Source: Enterobacteriaceae bacterium UBA5654 (GTDB lineage: Bacteria > Pseudomonadota > Gammaproteobacteria > Enterobacterales > Enterobacteriaceae). From it: a stretch of 23,173 nucleotides of DNA. The notes beneath the pieces were generated by a model. That model had not been told where the DNA came from. It did no database searches and saw nothing but the letters and a program-made list of their open reading frames with translations. This document shows, piece after piece, positions 6,432-13,223 of the stretch (within the stretch, counting starts at the first letter, position 1; each line of letters opens with the position of its first letter). Location of the stretch: contig DIJC01000011.1 of NCBI GenBank assembly GCA_002421005.1, positions 68,942 through 92,114 of the forward strand, written 5' to 3'. The position numbers and the translations under genes are program-made.

Positions 6432-7886
6432 ATGTCGAACAAGGAAAAATTTTTGGTGGCGGTGACCGGCTGCCCCACCGGTATCGCCCACACCTTTATG
6501 GCGGAAGCGGCACTAAAGAAGGCAGCGCAGCAGACGGGAGTGGCGATCCGCGTTGAAACCAACGGCGCAGCAGGCATTGAAAATGCGTTAACGGCAGAGG
6601 ACATTGCGCGCGCCGATGCGGTGATTATCGCCTCGGATAAAGCCGTCGAGATGGCGCGATTCCACGGCAAACCGCTGGTTCGGGCTTCGGTAGGACACGG
6701 GGTGAAAAAAGCGGGCGATCTGGTCGCCAGAGCCTTAAGCGGCAATGAGACCGTTTATCAGCATGAAGGCAGCACGGAGGTCGCGGAGGTCGGAACGCCA
6801 AAAACTGATGGCGCTAAAGACGACAGCGAAAGTCTGGGCCGCCTGCTTTATAAAGCGCTGATGAACGGCGTCTCTAACATGCTGCCTTTTGTGGTGGCGG
6901 GCGGCGTGCTGATTGCCGTCTCTTTTTTCTGGGGCATCTACTCGTTCGATCCGACCAACGCGCAGTACAACGTTTTCGCCGCCAGCCTGTTTAACCTTGG
7001 CAAGCTCGCCTTCTCAATGATGGTGCCGGTATTTACCGCCTTTATTGCCTATTCCATTTCTAACCGACCAGGCTTTGTTGCCGGTTTCGTGGGCGGCCTG
7101 ATTGCGGCGAACGTCGGCGCGGGCTTCCTCGGCGGGATTATCGCAGGCTTCGCAGCGGGCTACTTTATGAAGTGGATTCTGCATCTCACCCGCGCATTCC
7201 CTCGCTCGCTGGAAGGCTTCAAATCCATCTTTTTACTGCCGCTGGTCGGAGTGCTGGCGATCGGAATGCTGATGCTACACATGGGCGATTCTATAGCGGC
7301 CATCAACAAAGGCATGATGGCGTGGGTTGCAGGTCTGGAACATGCGAATCCACTGGTACTGGGCGTGGTAGTGGGCTGCATGAGCGCTTTCGACCTGGGC
7401 GGTCCGGTTAACAAAGCCGCCTACGTTACCGGCACTATGCTGCTTGCCGAGCAGGGCAATGCGCTGTTTATGGCGGGCGTGATGACCGCCAGCATGGTGC
7501 CGCCGCTGGTTATTGCCTTTGCCACCGTCATGTTTAAGAAATATTTCGAGAAAGAGGAGCAGGCGGCAGGGCTGGTGAATTTCATTCTCAGCGCCACCTT
7601 TATTGCTGAAGGGGCGATCCCGTTTGCAGCGAAAGATCCGCTGCGCGTGATCCCCATTCTGATGTTCAGCGCCTCCATCGGTGCGACGCTCACCTACTGG
7701 TTTAAGGTCGCAGTTCCGGCTCCTCACGGTGGTCTGATCATCCTGCCACTGGTCACGCACGGCATTTTGTGGATTGCCTCCATTGTGTGCGGCGGTCTGG
7801 TCGGCGGCGTAATTTATGGCTTCTACCGCAAGAAGAAATTCCTCGCGCAGGCCGCGACCACCGCGCCGCTGAACGCCACCGCGTAA
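6432..7886 (+). CDS. PTS fructose-family EIIBC transporter
   Basis: Inner-membrane sugar permease and phosphotransferase, 484 residues. The N-terminal fructose-type IIB domain (about 1-105) carries the phospho-cysteine Cys14 in VTGCPTGIAHTFMA. A polar linker (about 105-135) leads to a polytopic IIC domain (about 140-470) with repeated hydrophobic segments and the family motifs GGPVNKAAY (about 323-331), AEGAIPFAAKDP (392-403) and PAPHGG (429-434). Unlike FruA it has a single IIB domain, so it is closer to FrvB-like or 2-O-mannosylglycerate-like fructose-family permeases. GGAG stands about 11 bases before the ATG. Its partner IIA is the upstream gene and an HPr-like gene follows. The transported sugar is unknown. 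Confidence 0.92.
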   Translation: MSNKEKFLVAVTGCPTGIAHTFMAEAALKKAAQQTGVAIRVETNGAAGIENALTAEDIARADAVIIASDKAVEMARFHGKPLVRASVGHGVKKAGDLVARALSGNETVYQHEGSTEVAEVGTPKTDGAKDDSESLGRLLYKALMNGVSNMLPFVVAGGVLIAVSFFWGIYSFDPTNAQYNVFAASLFNLGKLAFSMMVPVFTAFIAYSISNRPGFVAGFVGGLIAANVGAGFLGGIIAGFAAGYFMKWILHLTRAFPRSLEGFKSIFLLPLVGVLAIGMLMLHMGDSIAAINKGMMAWVAGLEHANPLVLGVVVGCMSAFDLGGPVNKAAYVTGTMLLAEQGNALFMAGVMTASMVPPLVIAFATVMFKKYFEKEEQAAGLVNFILSATFIAEGAIPFAAKDPLRVIPILMFSASIGATLTYWFKVAVPAPHGGLIILPLVTHGILWIASIVCGGLVGGVIYGFYRKKKFLAQAATTAPLNATA

Positions 7887-7896
7887 TTCTCACCCT

Positions 7897-7926
7897 AAGC
7901 AGGCCGTGTGCGGGCCTGCTTTTTTT
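7897..7926 (+). terminator. intrinsic terminator between IIBC and the HPr-like gene
   Basis: AAGCAGGCC (7897-7905) pairs perfectly with GGCCTGCTT (7913-7921) and is followed by a T-run to 7926. This is a full intrinsic terminator inside the apparent operon, only 25 bp before the HPr-like start codon. Expression of that gene would depend on read-through or on another promoter. Confidence 0.8.
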
Positions 7927-7950
7927 AGTCATGAATCAACGGACATCATC

Positions 7951-8226
7951 ATGATAAGTAAAGAAATTTCGATTATTAACCCAATGGGGCTGCACAGCCG
8001 TCCGTGTGCGGTGCTGGCGAAGATGGCGAAAAAATATGACTGCCGGATCGTGCTGAGCCATCAGGAAAAGTGCGCAGACGGCAGAAGTATGCTGGCGCTG
8101 ATGAAGCTCGGCATTGTATGTGGAAGCACGGTGACGCTGCAGTGTGAAGGGCCGCAGGAACAGGAAGCCAGCGCGGCGTTATCTGAATTCCTTTCTACCC
8201 TCGTTGAAAACGACGAACTGCACTAA
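7951..8226 (+). CDS. HPr-family phosphocarrier protein
   Basis: HPr-like phosphocarrier of 91 residues, likely to relay phosphate from Enzyme I to the local IIA. The phosphorylation site is His15 in NPMGLHSRP. Ser46 is present in DGRSMLALMKLG, the position of regulatory phosphorylation in Gram-positive HPr; no HPr kinase is visible here. The frame opens upstream at 7906, but the ATG at 7951 puts His15 and Ser46 at their canonical numbers. Its ribosome site is weak (GGA 8 bases upstream). It is not the ptsH gene of the pts operon, so this is a dedicated paralogue. It converges with the aldolase gene. Confidence 0.9.
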   Translation: MISKEISIINPMGLHSRPCAVLAKMAKKYDCRIVLSHQEKCADGRSMLALMKLGIVCGSTVTLQCEGPQEQEASAALSEFLSTLVENDELH

Positions 8227-8227
8227 T

Positions 8228-8261
8228 AAAAAAGCCGCTCGTGGTCATCACGGGCGGCTTT
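8228..8261. terminator. bidirectional terminator between HPr-like and aldolase genes
   Basis: AAAGCCGCTCGTG (8231-8243) pairs with CACGGGCGGCTTT (8249-8261), with one G-T pair and a 5-base loop. On the minus strand it is followed by a T-run (from the A-run at 8228-8233), giving a strong terminator for the aldolase gene. On the plus strand only TTT follows. Confidence 0.8.
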
Positions 8262-8275
8262 AGCGTCAGGAGAAG

Positions 8276-8947
8276 TTATTCTGCCAACGCATCCACAATT
8301 TCCACGCCACAACTGGTGCCAATGCGTTCAACGCCAGCGTCGATCAGTTGTAAAGCAAAGTTAAGATCGCGAATACCGCCGGAAGCTTTCACTTTAATCT
8401 GCTCTTTGACGATGCTTTTCATCAGCTTAACATCTTCCAGCGTCGCACCCCCGGTGCCGAACCCGGTGGAGGTTTTAATGAAGTCCGGACGAACCTCCAG
8501 CGCGATTTCACACAGTTTGACCTTCTCGTCAGCGGTCAGATAGCAGTTTTCGAAGATCACTTTTGAAGTGACCTGATGTTTTTTGCAAATGCCGACGATG
8601 GTTTCCATTTCTTGCTTAATGTAGGCGTAATTCTTGTTTTTCAGCTCGCCAATGTTAATGACGTAATCAATTTCACCAGAACCGTTGGCGATAGCGTCTT
8701 CCGTTTCAAAGGCTTTGGTTTCGATGGTGTTCTGTCCCAGCGGGAAGCCAATCGCCGCTCCGGCTAAGACATCGCTGCCTTCCAGGTACTTCAGGCAGGT
8801 CTTCACTACCGCTGGGTTGATTGCCACCATTTTAAATCCGTACTGTTTGCTCTTTTCACACAGCAGCTTAAAGTCCTGCTCGCTGGCAAACGGTTTTAAC
8901 AATGTCTGGTCGATCATTTTTGCCAGTGACTGTTTTGTTAAGCTCAT
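8276..8947 (-). CDS. Deoxyribose-phosphate aldolase-like protein (DeoC/DERA family)
   Basis: Class I aldolase of the DeoC family; the classical reaction is 2-deoxyribose 5-phosphate to glyceraldehyde 3-phosphate plus acetaldehyde. The 223-residue TIM barrel is the short bacterial form, whereas E. coli DeoC has 259 residues. The Schiff-base lysine is Lys158 in DFIKTSTGFGTGG. Lys187 (KASGGIRD) and Asp94 (GEIDYVINIG) complete the usual active site. The N-terminal motif reads MIDQTLLKP, with Gln where many members have His. The ATG at 8947 has AGGAG 7 bases upstream; an upstream ATG at 8986 lacks this. It is a separate transcript from the PTS genes, ending at a shared terminator. The true substrate may be a phosphate of the imported sugar after oxidation; this is inference. 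Confidence 0.88.
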   Translation of the reverse strand: MSLTKQSLAKMIDQTLLKPFASEQDFKLLCEKSKQYGFKMVAINPAVVKTCLKYLEGSDVLAGAAIGFPLGQNTIETKAFETEDAIANGSGEIDYVINIGELKNKNYAYIKQEMETIVGICKKHQVTSKVIFENCYLTADEKVKLCEIALEVRPDFIKTSTGFGTGGATLEDVKLMKSIVKEQIKVKASGGIRDLNFALQLIDAGVERIGTSCGVEIVDALAE

Positions 8948-8997
8948 TTCTCTCTCCTGTAGATTGCTTAAGCTGGTTAATCGCAAAACACCACTCT

Positions 8998-9008
8998 ATA
9001 TTATTGTC
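8998..9008 (-). promoter_or_regulatory. possible -10 region of the aldolase promoter with operator-like sequence
   Basis: On the minus strand TAATAT (9003-8998) could serve as a -10, giving a start near 8991, about 44 bp before the aldolase ATG. The -35 is poor, as expected for an activator-dependent promoter. TTATTGTC (9001-9008, plus strand) resembles the candidate operator motif at 5651-5658. Confidence 0.35.
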
Positions 9009-9042
9009 TTTTGTCATTTAGTAAATATTAATAGCGTTTCCA

Positions 9043-9058
9043 TGTGATAAAGATCATA
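9043..9058 (-). promoter_or_regulatory. CRP-like binding site upstream of the aldolase gene
   Basis: TGTGATAAAGATCATA fits the CRP consensus TGTGA-N6-TCACA at 9 of 10 core bases (TCATA for TCACA). Its centre is about 59-60 bp upstream of the predicted start, near the class I spacing of 61.5. Catabolite control of a sugar aldolase gene is plausible. Confidence 0.55.
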
Positions 9059-9061
9059 AAA

Positions 9062-9075
9062 CAACAATAAACGAT
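9062..9075 (-). promoter_or_regulatory. candidate DeoR-family operator half-site (motif E)
   Basis: On the minus strand ATCGTTTATTGTTG closely matches AATCGTTTATTGTC between the divergent sugar operons (5645-5658). It lies just upstream of the CRP-like site of the aldolase gene. Binding by the local DeoR-type protein is inferred. Confidence 0.4.
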
Positions 9076-9094
9076 AATTATAAATCAAAGGCAA

Positions 9095-9130
9095 TAAAAA
9101 ACCTGAACCCCCGCCAGGGAGGTTCAGGTT
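9095..9130 (-). terminator. ilvC intrinsic terminator
   Basis: On the minus strand AACCTGAACC (from 9130-9121 as GGTTCAGGTT on plus) pairs with GGTTCAGGTT (9109-9100) and is followed by a T-run to 9095. It lies 20 bp beyond the ilvC stop codon. Confidence 0.85.
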
Positions 9131-9150
9131 TCGGCTAAAAGAAAAGAGAA

Positions 9151-10626
9151 TCAGCCCGCGACGGCGATGCGCTTCATATCCGTCATATAGCCACGCAGCT
9201 TTTTACCGACTTTTTCAATCGCATGACCGCGAACGGCTTCGTTAACGTCGCGCAGCTGCGCGTTATCAACCGTCGCACCTTCTGCCGCTTTGCCCAGATC
9301 GCCCGGTTGCAGGGTGGTCATAAACTCTTTCAGCAGCGGCACGCAGGCGTAAGAGAACAGGTAGTTACCGTATTCGGCAGTGTCAGAGATAACCACGTTC
9401 ATTTCATACAAACGCTTACGGGCGATGGTGTTAGCAATCAGCGGCAGTTCGTGCAGCGATTCGTAATAGGCGGACTCTTCGATGATGCCGGAATCCACCA
9501 TCGTTTCAAACGCCAGTTCAACGCCCGCTTTCACCATCGCGATCATCAGTACGCCTTTGTCGAAGTACTCCTGCTCGCTGATTTTTCCTTCATACTGCGG
9601 CGCGGTTTCAAACGCGGTTTTACCGGTTTCTTCACGCCAGGTCAGCAGTTTTTTATCGTCGTTGGCCCAGTCAGCCATCATGCCGGAGGAGAACTCGCCG
9701 GAGATGATGTCGTCCATATGTTTCTGGAACAGCGGAGCCATGATCTCTTTCAGTTGTTCAGACAGCGCGTAAGCACGCACTTTCGCCGGGTTAGAGAGAC
9801 GGTCCAGCATCAGCGTGATGCCGCCCTGTTTCAGCGCTTCGGTGATGGTTTCCCAGCCGAACTGGATCAGTTTTTCCGCATACGCCGGATCGGTGCCCTC
9901 TTCCACCAGCTTGTCGAAGCACAGCAGCGAGCCAGCCTGTAACATACCGCACAGGATGGTTTGTTCACCCATCAGGTCAGATTTCACTTCCGCCACGAAG
10001 GAGGATTCCAGCACGCCAGCACGATGGCCGCCGGTCGCTGCCGCCCATGCCTTGGCAATCGCCATGCCTTCGCCTTTCGGATCGTTTTCCGGGTGCACGG
10101 CGACAAGCGTCGGCACACCAAAACCACGTTTATACTCTTCACGCACTTCGGTGCCGGGGCACTTCGGCGCAACCATTACGACGGTGATGTCTTTACGGAT
10201 CTGCTCGCCGACTTCAACGATGTTAAAACCATGCGAGTAGCCCAGCGCCGCGCCGTCTTTCATCAGCGGCTGTACGGTGCGCACCACGTCAGAGTGCTGT
10301 TTATCCGGCGTCAGGTTAACCACCAGATCGGCCTGCGGGATCAGTTCTTCATAGGTGCCGACTTTAAAACCGTTTTCGGTCGCTTTACGCCATGACGCGC
10401 GTTTTTCGGCAATCGCTTCTTTACGCAGCGCGTAGGCAATATCCAGCCCGGAATCGCGCATGTTCAGGCCCTGGTTCAGGCCCTGCGCGCCGCAGCCGAC
10501 GATGACCACTTTCTTACCCTGAAGGTAGCTTGCGCCATCAGCAAATTCGTCGCGGCCCATAAAGCGACATTTGCCCAGTTGCGCCAGCTGCTGGCGCAGA
10601 TTCAGTGTATTAAAGTAGTTAGCCAT
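9151..10626 (-). CDS. ilvC: Ketol-acid reductoisomerase (NADP+), class II
   Basis: Converts acetolactate and acetohydroxybutyrate to the dihydroxy acids, the second common step of valine and isoleucine synthesis, using NADPH and Mg2+. The 491 residues equal the long class II enterobacterial enzyme. The Rossmann loop VGCGAQGLNQGLNMRDSG (about 43-60) and the NADPH-selective ALRKEAIAEKRASWRKA follow. The metal-binding KSDLMGEQ segment (Asp217, Glu221) is present, and two C-terminal knotted domains carry ELAFETMVDSG and EYGNYLFSYACVP. Transcription starts in the region shared with divergent ilvY, where the operator 10736-10752 lies. In E. coli the next gene is ppiC; here the sugar locus intervenes. 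Confidence 0.98.
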   Translation of the reverse strand: MANYFNTLNLRQQLAQLGKCRFMGRDEFADGASYLQGKKVVIVGCGAQGLNQGLNMRDSGLDIAYALRKEAIAEKRASWRKATENGFKVGTYEELIPQADLVVNLTPDKQHSDVVRTVQPLMKDGAALGYSHGFNIVEVGEQIRKDITVVMVAPKCPGTEVREEYKRGFGVPTLVAVHPENDPKGEGMAIAKAWAAATGGHRAGVLESSFVAEVKSDLMGEQTILCGMLQAGSLLCFDKLVEEGTDPAYAEKLIQFGWETITEALKQGGITLMLDRLSNPAKVRAYALSEQLKEIMAPLFQKHMDDIISGEFSSGMMADWANDDKKLLTWREETGKTAFETAPQYEGKISEQEYFDKGVLMIAMVKAGVELAFETMVDSGIIEESAYYESLHELPLIANTIARKRLYEMNVVISDTAEYGNYLFSYACVPLLKEFMTTLQPGDLGKAAEGATVDNAQLRDVNEAVRGHAIEKVGKKLRGYMTDMKRIAVAG

Positions 10627-10774
10627 GGTGAACCCCGTGATGTTGTGTTGCTTATTGTTCTGGTCGCTTTTGCGAGTATGGACTTACTATATGACAGGAT
10701 AATTATTGCGAAAATTGATATATTCACAACGTCACGTTGCAATTTATGCAACATAGCGAACGGGAGCCTGACCT
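10627..10774. promoter_or_regulatory. ilvC-ilvY divergent control region
   Basis: This 148-bp gap holds both promoters. On the minus strand TATAGT (10691-10686) is a likely ilvC -10, giving a start near 10679; no good -35 precedes it, as expected for an IlvY-activated promoter. The A/T-rich stretch 10700-10730 probably contains the second, weaker IlvY site. ilvY itself uses a GTG start with GGGAG upstream. Confidence 0.6.
10736..10752. promoter_or_regulatory. IlvY primary operator
   Basis: GTTGCAATTTATGCAAC is a perfect 6-bp inverted repeat (GTTGCA/TGCAAC) around five A/T bases, containing the LysR-type T-N11-A pattern. Its centre is about 65 bp upstream of the inferred ilvC start, the classic position of a LysR-type recognition site. 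IlvY with inducer acetolactate or acetohydroxybutyrate activates ilvC in E. coli. Confidence 0.75.
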
Positions 10775-11662
10775 GTGGATTTACGCGATCTAAAAACCTT
10801 TCTACATCTGGCGGATAGCCGTCATTTTGGCCGCAGCGCGCGGGCGATGCACGTCAGCCCCTCCACACTTTCCCGCCAAATCCAGCGGCTGGAAGACGAT
10901 CTCGGTCAGCCGTTATTTATACGCGACAATCGCACCGTCACGCTGACCGACGCGGGCGAGGAGCTACGCGTCTTTGCTCAGCAAACGCTGTTGCAGTATC
11001 AGCAACTGCGCCACATGATGGACCAGAAAGGGCCGTCACTTTCTGGCGAGCTGCGCCTGTTTTGCTCGGTCACGGCGGCCTACAGCCATCTGCCGCCGAT
11101 CCTCGACCGCTTTCGCGCGGAGCATCCTTCTGTAGAAATTAAACTCACCACTGGCGACGCTGCCGATGCGATGGAGAAAGTGGTGGCAGGCGAAGCGGAT
11201 CTGGCCATTGCCGGAAAACCGGAAACGTTGCCCGGCGCGGTCGCCTTCGCTATTCTGGAAAATCTGGCGGTGGTGCTGATTGCCCCGGCGCTGCCCTGCC
11301 CTGTGCGTAGCCAGGTGTCTGCCGATACGCCCGACTGGTCAACGGTGCCGTTTATCATGGCCGATCAGGGTCCGGTGCGCCGCCGCATTGAACTGTGGTT
11401 CCGCCGCCACAAAATCAGTAATCCGTCCATTTATGCGACCGTCGGCGGGCATGAAGCCATGGTTTCGATGGTGGCGCTCGGCTGCGGCGTGGCGCTGATC
11501 CCGGAAGTAGTGCTGGAAAACAGCCCCGAACCGGTACGTAACCGGGTGATGATTCTGGAGCGCAGTGATGAAAAAACGCCGTTCGAGCTGGGCGTTTGCG
11601 TACAGAAAAAGCGGCTGCACGAGCCGTTGGTTGAAGCGTTCTGGAAAATTGTTCAGGGTTAA
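10775..11662 (+). CDS. ilvY: LysR-type transcriptional activator of ilvC
   Basis: Activates ilvC in response to its substrates and represses its own gene. The product has 295 residues against 297 in E. coli, with nearly identical sequence. The N-terminal winged helix-turn-helix (about 1-60) includes SRHFGRSARAMHVSPSTLSR. The C-terminal substrate-binding domain (about 90-290) contains ELRLFCSVTAAYSHLPPILD and GGHEAMVSMVALGCGVALIPE. The start codon is GTG, as in E. coli, with GGGAG eight bases upstream. The tail differs: it ends FWKIVQG, shorter than K-12. A small exported-protein gene follows after only 10 bp and may be co-transcribed. Confidence 0.97.
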   Translation: MDLRDLKTFLHLADSRHFGRSARAMHVSPSTLSRQIQRLEDDLGQPLFIRDNRTVTLTDAGEELRVFAQQTLLQYQQLRHMMDQKGPSLSGELRLFCSVTAAYSHLPPILDRFRAEHPSVEIKLTTGDAADAMEKVVAGEADLAIAGKPETLPGAVAFAILENLAVVLIAPALPCPVRSQVSADTPDWSTVPFIMADQGPVRRRIELWFRRHKISNPSIYATVGGHEAMVSMVALGCGVALIPEVVLENSPEPVRNRVMILERSDEKTPFELGVCVQKKRLHEPLVEAFWKIVQG

Positions 11663-11672
11663 GGAGAGATCA

Positions 11673-12062
11673 ATGCGTGTGAAGATTTTGCTGTTATCCC
11701 TGGTGATGGCGGTCAGCGTCACCGCCCAGGCGAAGCCAAAAGGCGTTACCGTTCAGGATGTGAAACATCTGGCGCTGAAGCAGTGCCTGCAAGCTAATTA
11801 TAAGGACCGGACGCCAGCAGAAGGGTTTTCCGCCTCGTCTCACGATGCCTCATTTATGGTCGAAAGCTATGCCTTAGGCAACGCGGGTGTATGGGAGGAC
11901 TTTCTTAAGTTTGTCGATAAAGAGACGAAGGATTTCGACAAGCTAACGATGTCGTTGCATCCTGAAAGCGCAAAAAACGCCAATAACGTGCTGGCGCAGT
12001 GTATGACCTTTTATGAGTCGGAGGCGCTGGATAAGTACGTGCGGGATACGGTGATGAAATAA
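11673..12062 (+). CDS. Small exported protein, possibly Tai4-family T6SS immunity protein
   Basis: The product has 129 residues. A clear Sec signal peptide (MRVKILLLSLVMAVSVTAQA, cleavage likely after residue 20) points to the periplasm. The mature part is about 109 residues with two cysteines, Cys38 (KQCLQANYKD) and Cys110 (AQCMTFYESEALD), which could form a disulfide. The layout (signal peptide, an early CL motif, a central helical SHDASFMVE segment, a late CMxxYxSxxLD motif) resembles Tai4, the periplasmic antidote to the Tae4 type VI amidase effector. I judge this by pattern only; another periplasmic family is possible. AAGGAG precedes the ATG by 7 bases. It follows ilvY by 10 bp and ends at its own terminator. 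No Tae4-like gene is present. Confidence 0.6.
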   Translation: MRVKILLLSLVMAVSVTAQAKPKGVTVQDVKHLALKQCLQANYKDRTPAEGFSASSHDASFMVESYALGNAGVWEDFLKFVDKETKDFDKLTMSLHPESAKNANNVLAQCMTFYESEALDKYVRDTVMK

Positions 12063-12083
12063 CCGGTGTTTTCCCACAGCAAA

Positions 12084-12112
12084 CGGCCTCCTGTACGGAG
12101 GCCGGTTTTTTT
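12084..12112 (+). terminator. intrinsic terminator after ilvY and the Tai4-like gene
   Basis: CGGCCTCC (12084-12091) pairs with GGAGGCCG (12097-12104) across a 5-base loop, followed by G and a T-run (12106-12112). It lies 21 bp after the stop codon and ends the ilvY transcription unit. Confidence 0.85.
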
Positions 12113-12399
12113 ATTGACGGATACCGCACCGTTTTTGAGCAGCTCGGTAGTCGAATACCAGTGGAGGTTCGTCGTACCAGAGCGTGCTCTTTATCAACAA
12201 AAATGAGTCTGGGCATTACTTTCCGGTTCGTTGAAAGAATACGTCCGTAAAATCCAGCGGGCGGCGTCAGCAGCGCATCAGAAGTGACTTTGTGCAGGTC
12301 TACAGGCTCTGGCAAACGTCGGTAAATATAGAGAGGATACGGGCATGAGTCATTATGTCAGATCATAATACTGCTCAAAAAAACAACAGCGATTAACGA
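12113..12399. other. 287-bp region without a supported gene
   Basis: This lies between the terminator at 12084-12112 and the DUF2461 stop codon. A minus-strand reading frame stays open across much of it (down into the Tai4-like gene), but it has no convincing start and no recognised motif. An inverted repeat ATTATG/CATAAT (12352-12357, 12364-12369) is the only other structure seen. It could be a decayed gene or simply spacer; I cannot tell. Confidence 0.4.
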
Positions 12400-13125
12400 T
12401 TACAAATCCGCCGGATCAATCTGCTTCATGGTTTCCACTTTCATCAGCCACTGGTACAGCGGCTCCAGCTGGCGGAAACCGTCTGCCAGTAAATTTACCA
12501 GACCGGCATCAAACAGCTTTTCTACGCCGGTATCCGTCACCATTACGGCGAAGGTTTTGCGGTGATACCAGGTGGAGATAGCGGGATCGAGATCTTTCAC
12601 CAGCAGGCGTTTATAGCTTTCGCCCACCAGCTCAAACGGTGCCCGGCAGCATTCCGCCACTTCCAGAAACTGCGTCGGCCGCTGCTTTAAGGTGTGGCGA
12701 AACAGATCCATCGTCGCTTTGCTGGCACTGTAGTAACCCAGGCCGTAGCGCAGGGTATCGGGGCTGATTTCAAAAAAGTATACCGGCGCGTCGGTCCAGT
12801 TTTTTGCCGACCGTTTGAAGGTCAGCCACATGCGGCTGCGATAGCGGGTTTTGTCGTGGGAGAAGCGCGTGTCGCGGTGAATGCGCGACAGGGTTTTGCC
12901 AATTGCGGGGCGGGTTTCCAGCAGCGGGTCGAGTTCAAGCATGACGGGAGCCAGCGCTTCCACCAGCGCGCGAAACGGGGCTAGCAGGCTGCGATCGTAA
13001 ATAAAACGATGCTCGTCGAACCACGTTTTATCGTTTTCAATTCGCACCTGCTGGAGGAAATCGAGTCCTTCCTGGGCAAATCCGTGAAAACGAGCTGACA
13101 TCTGTTTATTCTGTTCTCTTGTCAT
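12400..13125 (-). CDS. DUF2461 family protein
   Basis: Uncharacterised cytoplasmic protein of 241 residues that fits the DUF2461 family over its whole length. Recognisable features are the N-terminal FHGFAQEGLDFLQQVRIENDKTWFDEHR (quoted in parts: about 13-40), the basic RIHRDTRFSHDKTRYR segment near residues 82-97, and GLGYYSASKATMD near 129-141. No signal peptide or membrane segment is seen. The biochemical role of the family is unknown to me. The ATG at 13125 has AAGGG 8 bases upstream; an ATG at 13101 is an alternative. It is not in this place in E. coli K-12, so it is an insertion between ilvY and ilvA, transcribed towards ilvY. Confidence 0.85.
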   Translation of the reverse strand: MTREQNKQMSARFHGFAQEGLDFLQQVRIENDKTWFDEHRFIYDRSLLAPFRALVEALAPVMLELDPLLETRPAIGKTLSRIHRDTRFSHDKTRYRSRMWLTFKRSAKNWTDAPVYFFEISPDTLRYGLGYYSASKATMDLFRHTLKQRPTQFLEVAECCRAPFELVGESYKRLLVKDLDPAISTWYHRKTFAVMVTDTGVEKLFDAGLVNLLADGFRQLEPLYQWLMKVETMKQIDPADL

Positions 13126-13171
13126 TGTCTGTACCCTTACAAAATACTTCCTCTTTTATGCTTCTTCAGGC

Positions 13172-13192
13172 AAGCGCCTTTAATAAGCGCTT
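13172..13192. other. small inverted repeat between ilvA and the DUF2461 gene
   Basis: AAGCGC (13172-13177) and GCGCTT (13187-13192) flank a 9-base A/T-rich loop in the 129-bp gap. It may be a hairpin or a protein site; no T-run follows on either strand. Confidence 0.3.
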
Positions 13193-13223
13193 CAGTCCGG
13201 GTACAACGTCGTAATCACTATCC

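Noticed and set aside
6404..6460. A possible 18-codon ORF starting ATGATTAGCGTG and overlapping the IIBC start
   Set aside because: It has no ribosome site of its own and nothing to support translation; it may be chance.
2649..8947. myo-Inositol catabolic locus, suggested by the inositol dehydrogenase-like protein
   Set aside because: No iolB, iolC, iolD, iolE or iolJ-type genes are present, and transport is by a fructose-type PTS, which does not fit known inositol pathways.
11905..12315. A 136-codon minus-strand reading frame over the Tai4-like gene and the spacer behind it
   Set aside because: It runs antisense through a well-supported gene and through an intrinsic terminator, has no clear ribosome site and no recognisable domain. 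A decayed gene in 12113-12330 remains possible but cannot be shown.
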